Positions 36,554-45,685 of a DNA stretch of 64,000 bases are shown piece after piece (the stretch's first letter is position 1; the number at the start of each line of letters is the position of its first letter). Origin of the DNA: Belliella buryatensis. Its GTDB lineage: Bacteria; Bacteroidota; Bacteroidia; Cytophagales; Cyclobacteriaceae. Made by a program: the position numbers and the translations under genes. The notes beneath the pieces are model-generated. The model worked only from the letters and a program-made list of their open reading frames with translations, made no database searches and had not been told where the DNA came from. The stretch covers positions 81,749 through 145,748 of the forward strand of contig NZ_FZOK01000013.1 of NCBI RefSeq assembly GCF_900188245.1. Direction: 5' to 3'.

Positions 36554-36976
36554 TTAAAGCACTCTCTCCGCCTGATTGAAGAAGAAGTTTCCTTCGATTG
36601 TTGCGTTTTCGTCAGAGTCAGAACCGTGAACCGCATTTGCTTCGATAGATTTAGCGAAGATTTTTCTGATCGTTCCTTCCGCTGCATCAGCAGGGTTGGT
36701 AGCGCCGATCAATTTGCGGAAGTCTTCCACTGCATTGTCTTTTTCAAGGATAGCAGCGAAAATAGGTCCTGAAGACATGTATGCACAAAGGTCAGCGTAG
36801 AAAGGTCTCTCTTTGTGTACCTCGTAGAATTTGCCTGCCAATTCAGGAGTCAATTTTGTAGCTTTCATTGCTACTACCTTGAAACCTGCATCTTCGATCA
36901 TTTTTAAAATTGCACCTGAATTACCTGCGCCAAAAGCATCAGGCTTGATCATTGTGAAAGTTCTGTTAGTTGCCAT
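36554..36976 (-). CDS. ndk: Nucleoside diphosphate kinase
   Basis: 140 aa from the ATG at 36976, which gives [18 protein letters not shown]; the frame extends a further 44 codons upstream, but that part is not Ndk-like and would overlap the promoter. Ndk exchanges phosphate between nucleoside tri- and diphosphates. Key parts are TMIKPDA at the start and the active-site histidine loop [12 protein letters not shown]. Length is normal. A TATTTTTG (-7-like) sits 35 bp upstream. Divergent from the DHH gene. Confidence 0.97.
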   Translation of the reverse strand: MATNRTFTMIKPDAFGAGNSGAILKMIEDAGFKVVAMKATKLTPELAGKFYEVHKERPFYADLCAYMSSGPIFAAILEKDNAVEDFRKLIGATNPADAAEGTIRKIFAKSIEANAVHGSDSDENATIEGNFFFNQAERVL

Positions 36977-37011
36977 ATGGATAGATTTATATCGTTTTTT
37001 GAATAAGGGTG

Positions 37012-37019
37012 CAAAAATA
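37012..37019 (-). promoter_or_regulatory. Possible -7 element of ndk
   Basis: The minus strand reads TATTTTTG here, matching TAnnTTTG, about 35 nt before the ndk ATG. No TTG lies at the best distance, so support is moderate. Confidence 0.4.
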
Positions 37020-37166
37020 CGGGAAATAAATGAAGTTCCGAATGTTGGATGTGAAATCTCTGTTATCTCTTTAATTTCTAGTCTCTTACCTGTATTGGGA
37101 ATTTTCAAAAATTATCCTGACCTTTGCAGACTGTGTTCTCCAAAGAGAATCGACAAAAGCTTAAAA

Positions 37167-38210
37167 ATGCAAGCATTAGAGTTATTCAAAAATAAAATCG
37201 CCTCCCCAGCCAAGATTGTAATTACCACCCACCACAAGCCTGATGCAGATGCACTGGGTTCTTCATTGGGTTTGAAAAATTACCTGATCAAAAAAGGCCA
37301 TGAGGTAACAGTTATCACTCCTTCTGATTATCCCTCATTCCTACATTGGATGAAAGGAAACGAAGAGGTCATTAACTTCGAGGATAAATCCCATCAAAAG
37401 GAGGCTATCCAAAAAATCGAAGCAGCAGAAATCATTTTTTGTCTTGATTTTTCTTGCCTGAGCAGGCTACAGTCCATGCAAGACCATGTCAAAAATTCTT
37501 CTGCTTATATCGTCAACATCGACCATCACCAAGACCCCAAAGATTTCAGTCAATTTAGCTATTGGAGTACAGATGCAGCAGCTACCTGTGAGTTGGTTTA
37601 TGAATTGATCGTAGATGAACTTGGAGATAAGGATCTGCTTGATGCTGATATTGCAGATTGTCTTTATGCGGGGATCATGACTGATACGGGAGGTTTTAGA
37701 CATCCCAATACAACCAAGAATGTTCACCTTATCACCGCTGAACTGATTGAGTTAGGTGCTGACAATACCAAAATATCTAAGTTGATTTATGACACCAATA
37801 GTGTGAATAGACTGAAGTTTATCGGTTTTGCCATTTCACGTAGGTTGGTCATCAATCAAGATTTAAGGATAGCGTATTTTGCGATTTCAAAAAAGGATTT
37901 GAAGAAATATGCCTCTCAGACAGGAGATACAGAAGGCTTGGTGAATTATGCCCTATCTATAGATGGGATCAAGATTGCAGCCTTATTTACAGAGCGTGAG
38001 GATGGGATCAAGATTTCCTTCAGGTCTGTTGAAGAAGTTGCGGTCAATAAGTTTGCTCAAGAACACTTCAATGGTGGAGGCCATAAAAATGCATCCGGAG
38101 GAAAATCAGACTTGACATTGAGCGAGACAACAGAGAAATTTGAGCAATTAATCAAAGATAATACAAACACTTTATACAATCAATTAGAACTCATCCATGA
38201 AAAAAATTAA
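37167..38210 (+). CDS. DHH/DHHA1 phosphoesterase (NrnA-like oligoribonuclease/pAp phosphatase)
   Basis: 347 aa from the ATG at 37167; the reading frame begins far upstream but there it overlaps ndk. DHH motifs are clear: TTHHKPDADALGSSLG (I), FCLDFSCLSRL (II), NIDHHQDP (III, the DHH box), and MTDTGGFRHPNTT (IV). The C-terminal DHHA1 substrate loop is FNGGGHKNASGG. NrnA-type enzymes degrade very short RNAs and pAp. Its 3' end overlaps the next gene by 14 bp, implying coupling. Confidence 0.93.
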   Translation: MQALELFKNKIASPAKIVITTHHKPDADALGSSLGLKNYLIKKGHEVTVITPSDYPSFLHWMKGNEEVINFEDKSHQKEAIQKIEAAEIIFCLDFSCLSRLQSMQDHVKNSSAYIVNIDHHQDPKDFSQFSYWSTDAAATCELVYELIVDELGDKDLLDADIADCLYAGIMTDTGGFRHPNTTKNVHLITAELIELGADNTKISKLIYDTNSVNRLKFIGFAISRRLVINQDLRIAYFAISKKDLKKYASQTGDTEGLVNYALSIDGIKIAALFTEREDGIKISFRSVEEVAVNKFAQEHFNGGGHKNASGGKSDLTLSETTEKFEQLIKDNTNTLYNQLELIHEKN

Positions 38211-39126
38211 AAGCCTTTTATTGTCAGCCGCAGTAGTAGCGTCGGCAGTATCCATGTCAGCATGTACCAAAACTAAAAAAACAACATCTGACGGCATAGA
38301 GTACACTTACATCAAGGAGGGAAAAGAAGATCCTAAAAACGGTGAATATGTGCTCTATAACTTAATCGTGGCTACCGAAAATGATTCCACCTTTATTTCT
38401 ACTTATGATCAAATGCAGCCTGGGTACATGCTTTATAATGACTCTGCAGTTGCTACGAATGGTATGGATGAAATCTTCTTAGGCTTGAGAAAAGGAGATA
38501 GTATTTCCTTCGAGGCACCAGCTGTAAAAGTATTTGGAGAGTTTAATATTCCACCATTTATTCAAGAAAATGCCAAAGTGAAGATTCAAATTGGCGTATT
38601 TGATGTATTGGACGAGGAAGGCGTTAAAGCTTATTTCACTGCTTTGCAAGATGCTCAAATGAAAAAGCAAGCTGAGAAATCAGCAGAGCAGCTTGAAATT
38701 GATGTAAAATTGATCGAGGACTATATTGCGCAAAATAATTTGAAAGCGAACAGGACAGAATCAGGCCTTTTTTACGTCATAGAGAATGAAGGAACCGGAT
38801 CTCAGATTGAAGCAGGACAAGTTGCTGCGGTAGATTATGCTGGATACCTTTTAGATGGTACACTATTCGATACCAGTAATGAAAAAATTGCCCAAGATAA
38901 TGGTATCTACAACGAGCAAAGAGGTGGATATGAGCCTATAGATGTTCAAGTAGGTATGGGTAGAGTGATTCCAGGATGGGACGAGGGTTTAGCCTTGCTG
39001 AAAAATGGGTCCAAAGCTAAGTTCTTGATCCCTTCCACCTTAGCGTATGGTGACAGACAGTCAGGTCCTATCATTAAGCCAAACTCTGTTTTGATCTTCG
39101 ACGTAGAAGTGAAGGATGTTAAATAA
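38197..39126 (+). CDS. FKBP-type peptidyl-prolyl isomerase lipoprotein (first of three)
   Basis: 309 aa. Signal peptide with a lipobox (SMSAC, Cys22). Residues 30-~140 form a first, degenerate FKBP-like unit (VLYNLIVATENDSTF... GDSISFEAP), then a helical linker (~150-180), then a typical FKBP domain (~190-309; VDYAGYLLDGTLFDTS, GRVIPGWDEGLALLKNGSKAKFLIPSTLAYG). It should fold exported proteins at the outer membrane or in the periplasm. It overlaps the DHH gene by 14 bp and is 9 bp before the next FKBP gene. Confidence 0.92.
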   Translation: MKKIKSLLLSAAVVASAVSMSACTKTKKTTSDGIEYTYIKEGKEDPKNGEYVLYNLIVATENDSTFISTYDQMQPGYMLYNDSAVATNGMDEIFLGLRKGDSISFEAPAVKVFGEFNIPPFIQENAKVKIQIGVFDVLDEEGVKAYFTALQDAQMKKQAEKSAEQLEIDVKLIEDYIAQNNLKANRTESGLFYVIENEGTGSQIEAGQVAAVDYAGYLLDGTLFDTSNEKIAQDNGIYNEQRGGYEPIDVQVGMGRVIPGWDEGLALLKNGSKAKFLIPSTLAYGDRQSGPIIKPNSVLIFDVEVKDVK

Positions 39127-39135
39127 TTGAAATTT

Positions 39136-39693
39136 ATGAAAAAGTTAAGCGTTGTAGTTTTATCATTTTTCCTGTTAGCAACAGGTTGTATTTCTGATCA
39201 GGAAAATGCAGATGTGATTCTTCAAAGAGAGATACAAGCATTTGAAAAATACATCGCAGATAATAACGTAACTGGAGTCAAAGAAGAGCGAGATCCTGGT
39301 CTGGGTTTTATATTCATTTGGAAGGAAACTTCTGAAAGCGGTGTAAAGCCAGTCCCCGGGCAGCGTGTCACCGTTGATTATGTTGGGAAATTTCTTGAGA
39401 ACGTTGTCTTCGATACTTCTAAAGAAGCTGTCGCAAAAGCAAATAATATTTTCAATGCCAATAGAATCTATGAACCGTTGACATACACCTTCAATGCAGG
39501 TTCAGTAATCCCAGGTTTTGATTTTGCTGTATCCAAAATGGATATTGGAGATAAGATTCTTGCCTTTATTCCATCACTTTATGCTTATGGAAGAGCGGGA
39601 AGCCCTCCTGTAATCGGTGGCAATACTCCATTAATCTTTGAACTTGAATTATTGCCTACTATCCTTGAAGAAGAAGACGAATCTGATGATTAG
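39136..39693 (+). CDS. FKBP-type isomerase lipoprotein (second of three)
   Basis: 185 aa from the ATG at 39136; a TTG nine bases earlier is less likely. Lipobox LATGC (Cys18). One FKBP domain, VTVDYVGKFLENVVFDTS ... SVIPGFDFAVSKMDIGDKILAFIPSLYAYG. In gliding Bacteroidota related proteins (GldI) are lipoproteins with the same domain. It partly overlaps or touches the third FKBP gene, so all three and the DHH gene form one operon. Confidence 0.92.
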   Translation: MKKLSVVVLSFFLLATGCISDQENADVILQREIQAFEKYIADNNVTGVKEERDPGLGFIFIWKETSESGVKPVPGQRVTVDYVGKFLENVVFDTSKEAVAKANNIFNANRIYEPLTYTFNAGSVIPGFDFAVSKMDIGDKILAFIPSLYAYGRAGSPPVIGGNTPLIFELELLPTILEEEDESDD

Positions 39694-39694
39694 A

Positions 39695-40252
39695 ATGATG
39701 AATAAATACAGTTTGATTTTTGTATTAACCTTATTGGTTTTAGCTTCCTGCGATCAACAAAATCCTTTTGGCGGTCCAACGTATGATTTTGATGGGAATC
39801 TAGCAGCTGATAGAGTTAAAATAGATGAATATCTATTGTCTACTCCTATTGATAGCCTTTACAGGATCCACGATCCTTCTGGGGTAGTGATCATTGTACA
39901 AGAAGAAGGTGAAGGATCAAGGCCTGGATCCAATAGTGTTGTTTACACGAATTACATTGGTAGCTTATTGGATGGATCAGTTTTCGACACAAGTATTGAA
40001 GATGTAGCTAGAGCCAATGATATCTTCGATGATAATAGAAGCTACACTGTGTTTCTTTTCACCATTCCTGGGCCAAATAGTACTGGGTCAGCTATACCTG
40101 GATTCAATTTTGGGTTTAGAAGATTGAGATCTGGTTCCAAAGCCGTGCTTTTGATTCCTTCCCCTCTGGGTTATAGGGACTCTGATACCAATGAAAGGAT
40201 ACCTCCAAACTCAGTTCTCAGGTTTGATGTGGATTTTCTAGGAATAGATTAA
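39695..40252 (+). CDS. FKBP-type isomerase lipoprotein (third of three)
   Basis: About 185 aa. Three close ATGs (39686, 39695, 39698) could start it; the last two give the cleanest signal peptide, and 39686 would overlap the upstream gene by 8 bp. Lipobox LVLASC. The FKBP domain is divergent: YTNYIGSLLDGSVFDTS is normal, but an insert GPNSTGSAIPGFNFGFRRLRSGSKAVLLIPS replaces the usual GxVIPGW, and the last loop is LGYRDSDTNERIPPNS. It may be a chaperone more than an isomerase. A terminator follows. Confidence 0.9.
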   Translation: MMNKYSLIFVLTLLVLASCDQQNPFGGPTYDFDGNLAADRVKIDEYLLSTPIDSLYRIHDPSGVVIIVQEEGEGSRPGSNSVVYTNYIGSLLDGSVFDTSIEDVARANDIFDDNRSYTVFLFTIPGPNSTGSAIPGFNFGFRRLRSGSKAVLLIPSPLGYRDSDTNERIPPNSVLRFDVDFLGID

Positions 40253-40258
40253 ACAATT

Positions 40259-40289
40259 CAAAAAGCAGCTGATTTAGCTGCTTTTTTTG
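40259..40289 (+). terminator. Terminator of the DHH-FKBP operon
   Basis: Stem AAAAAGCAGCT / AGCTGCTTTTT with a 5-nt loop and a T-run, 7 bp after the third FKBP gene. The following 240 bp to 40531 hold no other recognisable feature. Confidence 0.92.
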
Positions 40290-40531
40290 TTTTTGAAGAT
40301 TAAGATACCTTGATATTTTTACCTTCCTTGCTTTTTTATTTCTATCTTCAAGCTGGAAGGAGCCAAATGATCATTGGAACACCTGCCTTACTTTTAAACC
40401 AAAAACCCAAATACGATGACCTTGAATTTAATAGTGAATCTACAGATAATTACGCCAGCGCTTAACCATGAGAGAAGCTATTTTTATTGGCGATCTAAAA
40501 CAGTTATTTCGGAACTCAAAATTCTTTCATT

Positions 40532-41755
40532 ATGAAAATCGCATTGATCAAGGAAGGGAAAATTCCAGCCGATAAGCGAGTGGCCTTTACGCCAGAACAG
40601 ATTTTGGAGTTGCATCGCGTCTATCCCCAGCTCGAAGTAGTAGTGGAGAACTCCGATGTCAGGTCATTTGAAGATATAGAATATATGTCAAGGGGGATTA
40701 CGGTCACCGATGATATTGAAGATTGTGATGTGTTTATGGGGATCAAAGAAGTTCCCATAGTCCAATTGAAAGATGAGAAGACGTATGTGTTTTTTTCTCA
40801 TACCATCAAGAAACAACCATACAATAGGGCACTGCTTCAGGCTATCATCCAAAAGCAAATCAAGTTGATTGATTATGAAGTGATCAAGAATCCTCAAGGA
40901 GAAAGAGTTGTAGCTTTTGGGCGCTGGGCGGGAATAGTTGGTGCTTACAATGGACTTTGGACCTATGGGAAGAAATCGGGTCTATATGATATCAAGAGAG
41001 CATATGATTGCTTCGATCGAGAAGAGTTGGATAGGGAACTTCATAAAGTACAGCTACCACCTATCAAAATTGTTGTAACTGGCACAGGTCGTGTTGGGAA
41101 AGGTGTGGTTGAGGTGCTTCTAGAAGCTGGAATGAGGCAAGTGGATTCGCATGATTTTTTGAATGCTTATTTTGAAGAACCAGTTTTCACAGTCCTTTCA
41201 TCCTCGCATTTTAATAGAAGGAAAACAGATGGAGGATTTGATAGGATTGAATTTTATAAAGAACCAGAGAAGTACGAAAGCCATTTCTTGAAATATGCGG
41301 AAGTCAGTGATATTCTGATGGCTGCTGCCTATTGGGACAATCGGGCACCTAGACTTTTTAGTCCTGAAGATATCAAGTCTGATGATTTCAATATTTCCGT
41401 AATAGCGGACATTACCTGTGATATTCATGGTTCCGTGCCGACTACAATTCGTGCATCTAAAGTGCTAGATCCAGTGTATGATATCGATAGGGAACATTTC
41501 GAAGAGTTGCCACCATTTGGTAAACAAACAAGTATCTCTGTGATGGCCATCGATAATTTGCCTACTGAGTTGCCCCGGGATGCCTCCAAAGATTTTGGGG
41601 AACAGTTGATGAAGTATTTCATTCCAGAGCTGATGAAGCCAAGGTCGGAAATGATAGAGAAAGCTACGGTAGCCAAAGAAGGGGATTTGACATTAGAGTT
41701 TATATATTTGAAGGAATTTGTAGCTGAAAATAGCCAAGAAAATGAAAAATATTGA
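40532..41755 (+). CDS. AlaDH/PNT-type oxidoreductase, saccharopine dehydrogenase-like
   Basis: 407 aa. The N-terminal domain (KEGKIPADKRVAFTPEQ... GIKEVP) is of the alanine dehydrogenase/transhydrogenase type. A Rossmann domain follows (IKIVVTGTGRVGKGVVEVLLEAG, about residues 175-200) and the end is rich in acidic residues. This arrangement matches lysine-forming saccharopine dehydrogenase or an NAD(P)-dependent relative found widely in Bacteroidota; the true substrate is not certain. It overlaps deoC by 14 bp, so the two are co-translated. Confidence 0.8.
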   Translation: MKIALIKEGKIPADKRVAFTPEQILELHRVYPQLEVVVENSDVRSFEDIEYMSRGITVTDDIEDCDVFMGIKEVPIVQLKDEKTYVFFSHTIKKQPYNRALLQAIIQKQIKLIDYEVIKNPQGERVVAFGRWAGIVGAYNGLWTYGKKSGLYDIKRAYDCFDREELDRELHKVQLPPIKIVVTGTGRVGKGVVEVLLEAGMRQVDSHDFLNAYFEEPVFTVLSSSHFNRRKTDGGFDRIEFYKEPEKYESHFLKYAEVSDILMAAAYWDNRAPRLFSPEDIKSDDFNISVIADITCDIHGSVPTTIRASKVLDPVYDIDREHFEELPPFGKQTSISVMAIDNLPTELPRDASKDFGEQLMKYFIPELMKPRSEMIEKATVAKEGDLTLEFIYLKEFVAENSQENEKY

Positions 41756-42407
41756 GCGATATATTGAGCAGACAGTCTTGAAGCCCTTGACCACAGATAC
41801 AGACATCGAAAATCTTGTGCAAGAAGCAAAGGATTATGGTTTTATCGGCATCTGCGTACCCCCATTTTGGGTAAAGAAAGCCAAGAGAGAAATAGGAGAT
41901 GCGCCTATCCAACTGGTTACGGTAGTGGGTTTTCCTCTAGGTTATAATATGAGCGAGGCCAAAGCACACGAGACAGAGCTAGCTATTAGGGACGGCGCTG
42001 ATGAGATAGATGTAGTCTGGTCTCTTACTGCCTTCAAAGCGGGAATGAACTGGCCAAAAATAGAACTGGCCAAGCTAGCCAATATTTGTCATCAACATGA
42101 GCGTATACTCAAAGTGATTATTGAGACCGCTTACCTGAATGATGCTGAAATCATCCAAGCCTGTGAGATTTGTAGAGACGCAGGAGTTGATTATGTCAAA
42201 ACCTCAACAGGCTTTGCTCCTGAGGGAGCTAAGGTAGAACATATCGCCTTGATGCGTGCCAATCTACCTAGCAATGTGGGAATCAAAGCTAGTGGAGGTA
42301 TTAAGAATTATGCACAAGCCAAAGCACTGATCGAAGCAGGAGCAGATCGAATTGGAACAAGTTCTGGTGTGGAGATCGTGAAAGAACAAAAAGCCCAGCA
42401 GGATTAA
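41742..42407 (+). CDS. deoC: Deoxyribose-phosphate aldolase
   Basis: 221 aa. It splits 2-deoxyribose-5-phosphate into acetaldehyde and glyceraldehyde-3-phosphate. The TIM barrel shows the expected GADEIDVVWSL (Asp-x-Val), KVIIETAYL and the Schiff-base lysine in VKTSTGFAPEGA, with a second lysine in GIKASGGI. Its stop overlaps the stop of the convergent transporter: the four bases TTAA at 42404-42407 serve both. Translational coupling to the dehydrogenase before it is likely. Confidence 0.95.
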   Translation: MKNIERYIEQTVLKPLTTDTDIENLVQEAKDYGFIGICVPPFWVKKAKREIGDAPIQLVTVVGFPLGYNMSEAKAHETELAIRDGADEIDVVWSLTAFKAGMNWPKIELAKLANICHQHERILKVIIETAYLNDAEIIQACEICRDAGVDYVKTSTGFAPEGAKVEHIALMRANLPSNVGIKASGGIKNYAQAKALIEAGADRIGTSSGVEIVKEQKAQQD

Positions 42408-43582
42408 TTTTCTGTTGGGGTTTCTGTTTGATTGATTTTTTTCTGGTTGGCCTGTGAAGTAGCCATATCCTCATTTTTATTGAAATAGATCAGCAAAAAA
42501 GGAATGATAAAAAAGGTGAGCAATATATATGCAAACCCAACTACCCTTGTTTTGACGGACTCTTTACCCAAGAATGTGGCAATTTTTACTGGGATGTTCC
42601 TTACTGAAGAAATGGGCATAAACACCAAGGCCCCGATGAAATTGAAAAGCACGTGCACAATGGCAATGCTGATGGCTGCCTCAGTCTTGTAGATTGCAGC
42701 AATGACTGCGGTAATGGTGGTTCCAATATTGGCGCCAATAATAAAGGGGAAAACCTTGATTAAAGAGATTTTTCTATTGGCTACCGCGGGTACGATTAAG
42801 GAAGTGGTGACGGTGCTAGACTGAACCGCAGCCGTGAAAAACACACCATAAATGAATGCAACAAAAGGGGATTTGAAAATATGTTTGCTGACTTTCTTAT
42901 AGTTATCAGAGACGAAAGAGCGAAAGACAGTCACAGATAGTAACTTAATGGCTCCAAATACGAGCAATACACTAAAAATCAATGCGACTATCGGTAGCCT
43001 TAGAAAATCTACCACCCACAGTGATAGGGGTCTTGTAAAAAGGACATTGTACTTATACTGACCTTCAAAATCATTATTAGAGTCAAAAAAAGTGTTGGTG
43101 ATGTACATAGCTGAGCTGCTCAAAAATCCAAAGTAGAATTCTAAAGGAAATAGAATTATTACAGTGATGATATTGAATACATCATGTAACACGCCAGCAG
43201 AAAGTGCTTTTTTGAATTCTCCCTTTTTCATAATGAATGAAAAAGAAACTAAGGTACTGGTAATGGTGGTCCCTATATTGGCTCCCATGACTAATGGTAC
43301 TGCCTGCATCAATGAAAGATTGCCGGAAGCTACTACTGCTACAATCATAGCAGTCACTGTGGAACTGCTTTGAATCAGGGCAGTCATCAGCAAACCAATG
43401 AAAAGACCTACGAAAGGATTGTTAGTGGCTTGAAAAATCTCCTTTGCCAACTCATTGTTAAGCTGAAGCATAGACACTGTCAACAAGTCTATGGCAAACA
43501 TGAACAGCAACAAGGCAAGGAGCATTTTCAAAAAGAAAAGTGCCTTATTGGGCTGTTGTGTAGATACTTTGTTGGTTGTCAT
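42404..43582 (-). CDS. Na+/phosphate cotransporter (NptA/SLC34-like)
   Basis: 392 aa with about nine membrane spans in two inverted halves. Each half has a Q-S-S motif and a glycine-rich loop: TALIQSSSTVTAM with VMGANIGTTITSTL, and AAVQSSTVTTS with IIGANIGTTITAVI. These are the phosphate and sodium binding sites of the PF02690 family. No PhoU tail is present, so it is the short form. Convergent with deoC. The divergent neighbour at 43910 is another phosphate-transporter-like protein. Confidence 0.93.
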   Translation of the reverse strand: MTTNKVSTQQPNKALFFLKMLLALLLFMFAIDLLTVSMLQLNNELAKEIFQATNNPFVGLFIGLLMTALIQSSSTVTAMIVAVVASGNLSLMQAVPLVMGANIGTTITSTLVSFSFIMKKGEFKKALSAGVLHDVFNIITVIILFPLEFYFGFLSSSAMYITNTFFDSNNDFEGQYKYNVLFTRPLSLWVVDFLRLPIVALIFSVLLVFGAIKLLSVTVFRSFVSDNYKKVSKHIFKSPFVAFIYGVFFTAAVQSSTVTTSLIVPAVANRKISLIKVFPFIIGANIGTTITAVIAAIYKTEAAISIAIVHVLFNFIGALVFMPISSVRNIPVKIATFLGKESVKTRVVGFAYILLTFFIIPFLLIYFNKNEDMATSQANQKKINQTETPTEN

Positions 43583-43909
43583 TGATTGATTATGCTCCTG
43601 ATGGCTTCACCTATCCTAAATTATGCTACAAAGTAAGGGGAGATTATGGAAATAAGAGGTGAATCAATATGAAGATATTGTTAATATTAATTTGGAATCT
43701 AAGCGGTTCTAAAATTAAAAATTAGAATTATATTTTTTGATTCTAAAGAAAGGGTGATTAAAATTTTGCTTTGTACTTGACTTTGGAGTGCGACTCAATA
43801 ACTTTGCAGTATTAAGAAATGGTATCATTGTCTTAACAATTTGTTAACATTCATGCCAAATAATCTTCTTTAACTTTGCACTTGAAAATTTCAACGCCAA
43901 AACCTAACT
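43583..43909. other. 327-bp divergent regulatory region between two phosphate-transporter-like genes
   Basis: It holds one consensus plus-strand promoter (43777-43806) and a second TAACTTTG near 43872-43879 without a well-placed TTG. No hairpin or reading frame of note. I see no classical Pho box, which is unproven in this phylum. Confidence 0.5.
43777..43806 (+). promoter_or_regulatory. Consensus promoter upstream of the PiT-like gene
   Basis: TTG (43777-43779), 19-nt spacer, TAACTTTG (43799-43806). This matches the Bacteroidota -33/-7 consensus. It lies about 100 bp before the ATG at 43910. Confidence 0.7.
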
Positions 43910-45040
43910 ATGGCTAAGCTCAAAGATCAAAACATTAATCAGGACGCACTCTCAAAAGCATCCTACGCACTTTTTGATTTTACAAAGAAAGAAAAATCCT
44001 TTTTGGTCATTATTCTTATTTTGGTGTCAGTTGCCGGAATCCTGACACCATATACATATGCCGCTATGTGGTTTGGTTTTGCATTGGCAGCCTACTCGGC
44101 CATTGCCAATGATAGTATTCAGACCATAGGTACCTTTATTGCTTCCAATCAGAATAGGAAGTGGTATTGGTTATGGTTGTTTATGGGGGTTATTTTTGTT
44201 GGTACGGTAACATATAGCTGGATTACATTCAATGGCGATGTCAGCTATGAAAGACTACAAGTACCAGGTTTGGAGCAAGCACCTCAGAGTTTTGTGTTCC
44301 TTCAGTTGGCAGCACCTATCGTCCTGCTAGTCATGACTAGGATGAGAATGCCCGTGTCAACTACTTTTCTATTGCTCAATGTTTTCACTTACAAGGCCGG
44401 GACGATTGTCAGTGTGATGCAAAAAAGCTTCTTGGGCTATTTGTTAGCATTTGGGATCGCTATAGTGGTATGGTTTGTTTTGGAGAAATTTGTCAAAGCC
44501 TACCTCAAAGGCAAGCCAAAGCCTTATTGGTATGTCTTACAATGGATCACATCAGGGACACTCTGGGCAGTATGGATCATGCAGGATGCTGCCAATATCG
44601 CGGTATTCTTGCCAAGACAGTTGAATGTATGGGAGTTTGTAGCCTATGCGGGGTTTGTGTTTTTAGGCTTAGGTTTTCTATTTTACCTCAAGGGTGACAG
44701 GATCCAAGGGATAGTCAATGAAAAGACCAAAGTCACTGATGTCCGAGCGGCTACTATTGTAGATTTTGTCTATGCGATTATTTTGTTCTACTTTAAGATG
44801 GTCAATAATGTCCCGATGAGTACCACTTGGGTGTTTATTGGTTTGCTGGGAGGTAGAGAGCTTTCTATTGCCTTAGCCAAATCGCGGAAACTCAAGAAGC
44901 GTAAGGCTAGGCTGGTGAGGGCTTATAGACTAGCTAGAAAAGACATGACACGTGCATTGATAGGCTTGCTGGTTTCTTTGATTCTGGCCTTGATCATCAA
45001 TGAAGGTGTAAGAAAAGAGATATTTGAGTTGATATTTTAA
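43910..45040 (+). CDS. PiT-like (divergent PHO4-type) membrane protein
   Basis: 376 aa with about nine or ten membrane spans. Two segments resemble the repeated signature of PiT phosphate transporters: SAIANDSIQTIGTFIAS, like the AND...GT of PiT, and PVSTTFLLLNVF plus PMSTTWVFIGLLGGREL, like PxSTT. It is shorter and quite divergent from standard PiT, so the substrate is inferred only. Its neighbour on the other strand is a Na/phosphate cotransporter. Confidence 0.7.
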   Translation: MAKLKDQNINQDALSKASYALFDFTKKEKSFLVIILILVSVAGILTPYTYAAMWFGFALAAYSAIANDSIQTIGTFIASNQNRKWYWLWLFMGVIFVGTVTYSWITFNGDVSYERLQVPGLEQAPQSFVFLQLAAPIVLLVMTRMRMPVSTTFLLLNVFTYKAGTIVSVMQKSFLGYLLAFGIAIVVWFVLEKFVKAYLKGKPKPYWYVLQWITSGTLWAVWIMQDAANIAVFLPRQLNVWEFVAYAGFVFLGLGFLFYLKGDRIQGIVNEKTKVTDVRAATIVDFVYAIILFYFKMVNNVPMSTTWVFIGLLGGRELSIALAKSRKLKKRKARLVRAYRLARKDMTRALIGLLVSLILALIINEGVRKEIFELIF

Positions 45041-45044
45041 TATG

Positions 45045-45097
45045 GTCCACGGTCGATGATTTTCACACGACCGTGGACGATTTAAGCTTTATTTTTT
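45045..45097 (+). terminator. Possible terminator after the PiT-like gene
   Basis: An 11-bp perfect stem GTCCACGGTCG / CGACCGTGGAC with a 12-nt loop directly after the stop. The T-run begins only about 12 nt after the stem, so it is a weaker-than-usual terminator or a processing signal. Confidence 0.6.
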
Positions 45098-45135
45098 CGT
45101 TACAATTGATTCAATTCTCGTATTTTTGACATACG

Positions 45136-45579
45136 ATGGAATTATATACAGACGAGTATTTTATGAATGAGGCCATGAAGATGGCCAAGGAGGCTTTTGA
45201 AGATGATGAGATCCCCGTGGGTGCAATCGTAGTCTGTAGGAATAAAGTAATCGCTAAGGCTTACAATCAAACAGAAAAGCTGACCGATGCCACAGCCCAT
45301 GCCGAAATGCTAGCCATCACAGCAGCCGCCAATGCACTAGGTTCCAAATATCTCAATGAATGTAAACTTTATGTGACTTTGGAGCCATGTGTCATGTGTG
45401 CAGGAGCGAGTTTTTGGTCGCAGCTTGGTGAGGTTCACTATGCAGCATCCGATCCGAAGCGGGGTTTTGCGCGATTCTCAGAGGGCTTGCTACATCCCAA
45501 AACCAAAGTTCATGCTGGCTTGATGGCTGCTGAGTCAAAGCAATTGCTGGATGAATTTTTTCAAAAATTGAGAAAATGA
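45136..45579 (+). CDS. tadA: tRNA adenosine-34 deaminase
   Basis: 147 aa. It deaminates A34 of tRNA-Arg(ACG) to inosine. Zinc ligands and catalytic Glu are visible: HAE at 55-57 and PCVMC with C85 and C88. The beginning (DEYFMNEAMKMAKEAFEDDEIPVGAIVV) is the usual TadA/cytidine-deaminase-like start. A guanine deaminase relative is possible but less likely. Confidence 0.9.
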   Translation: MELYTDEYFMNEAMKMAKEAFEDDEIPVGAIVVCRNKVIAKAYNQTEKLTDATAHAEMLAITAAANALGSKYLNECKLYVTLEPCVMCAGASFWSQLGEVHYAASDPKRGFARFSEGLLHPKTKVHAGLMAAESKQLLDEFFQKLRK

Positions 45580-45685
45580 GCATTTTGTCATCAGAAAAGA
45601 ACTATTTATAAGTGGGGTTGGTTAATTGGATGTATGTGTATACAATGAAATAAATTTTATCATAAACTATAAAACCAAAAACATT

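Noticed and set aside
36977..37108. N-terminal extension of ndk by 44 codons
   Set aside because: The ATG at 36976 gives the standard Ndk start, and the extension covers the putative promoter.
36831..37166. 112-codon extension of the DHH phosphoesterase
   Set aside because: It overlaps ndk on the other strand; the family starts at the ATG at 37167.
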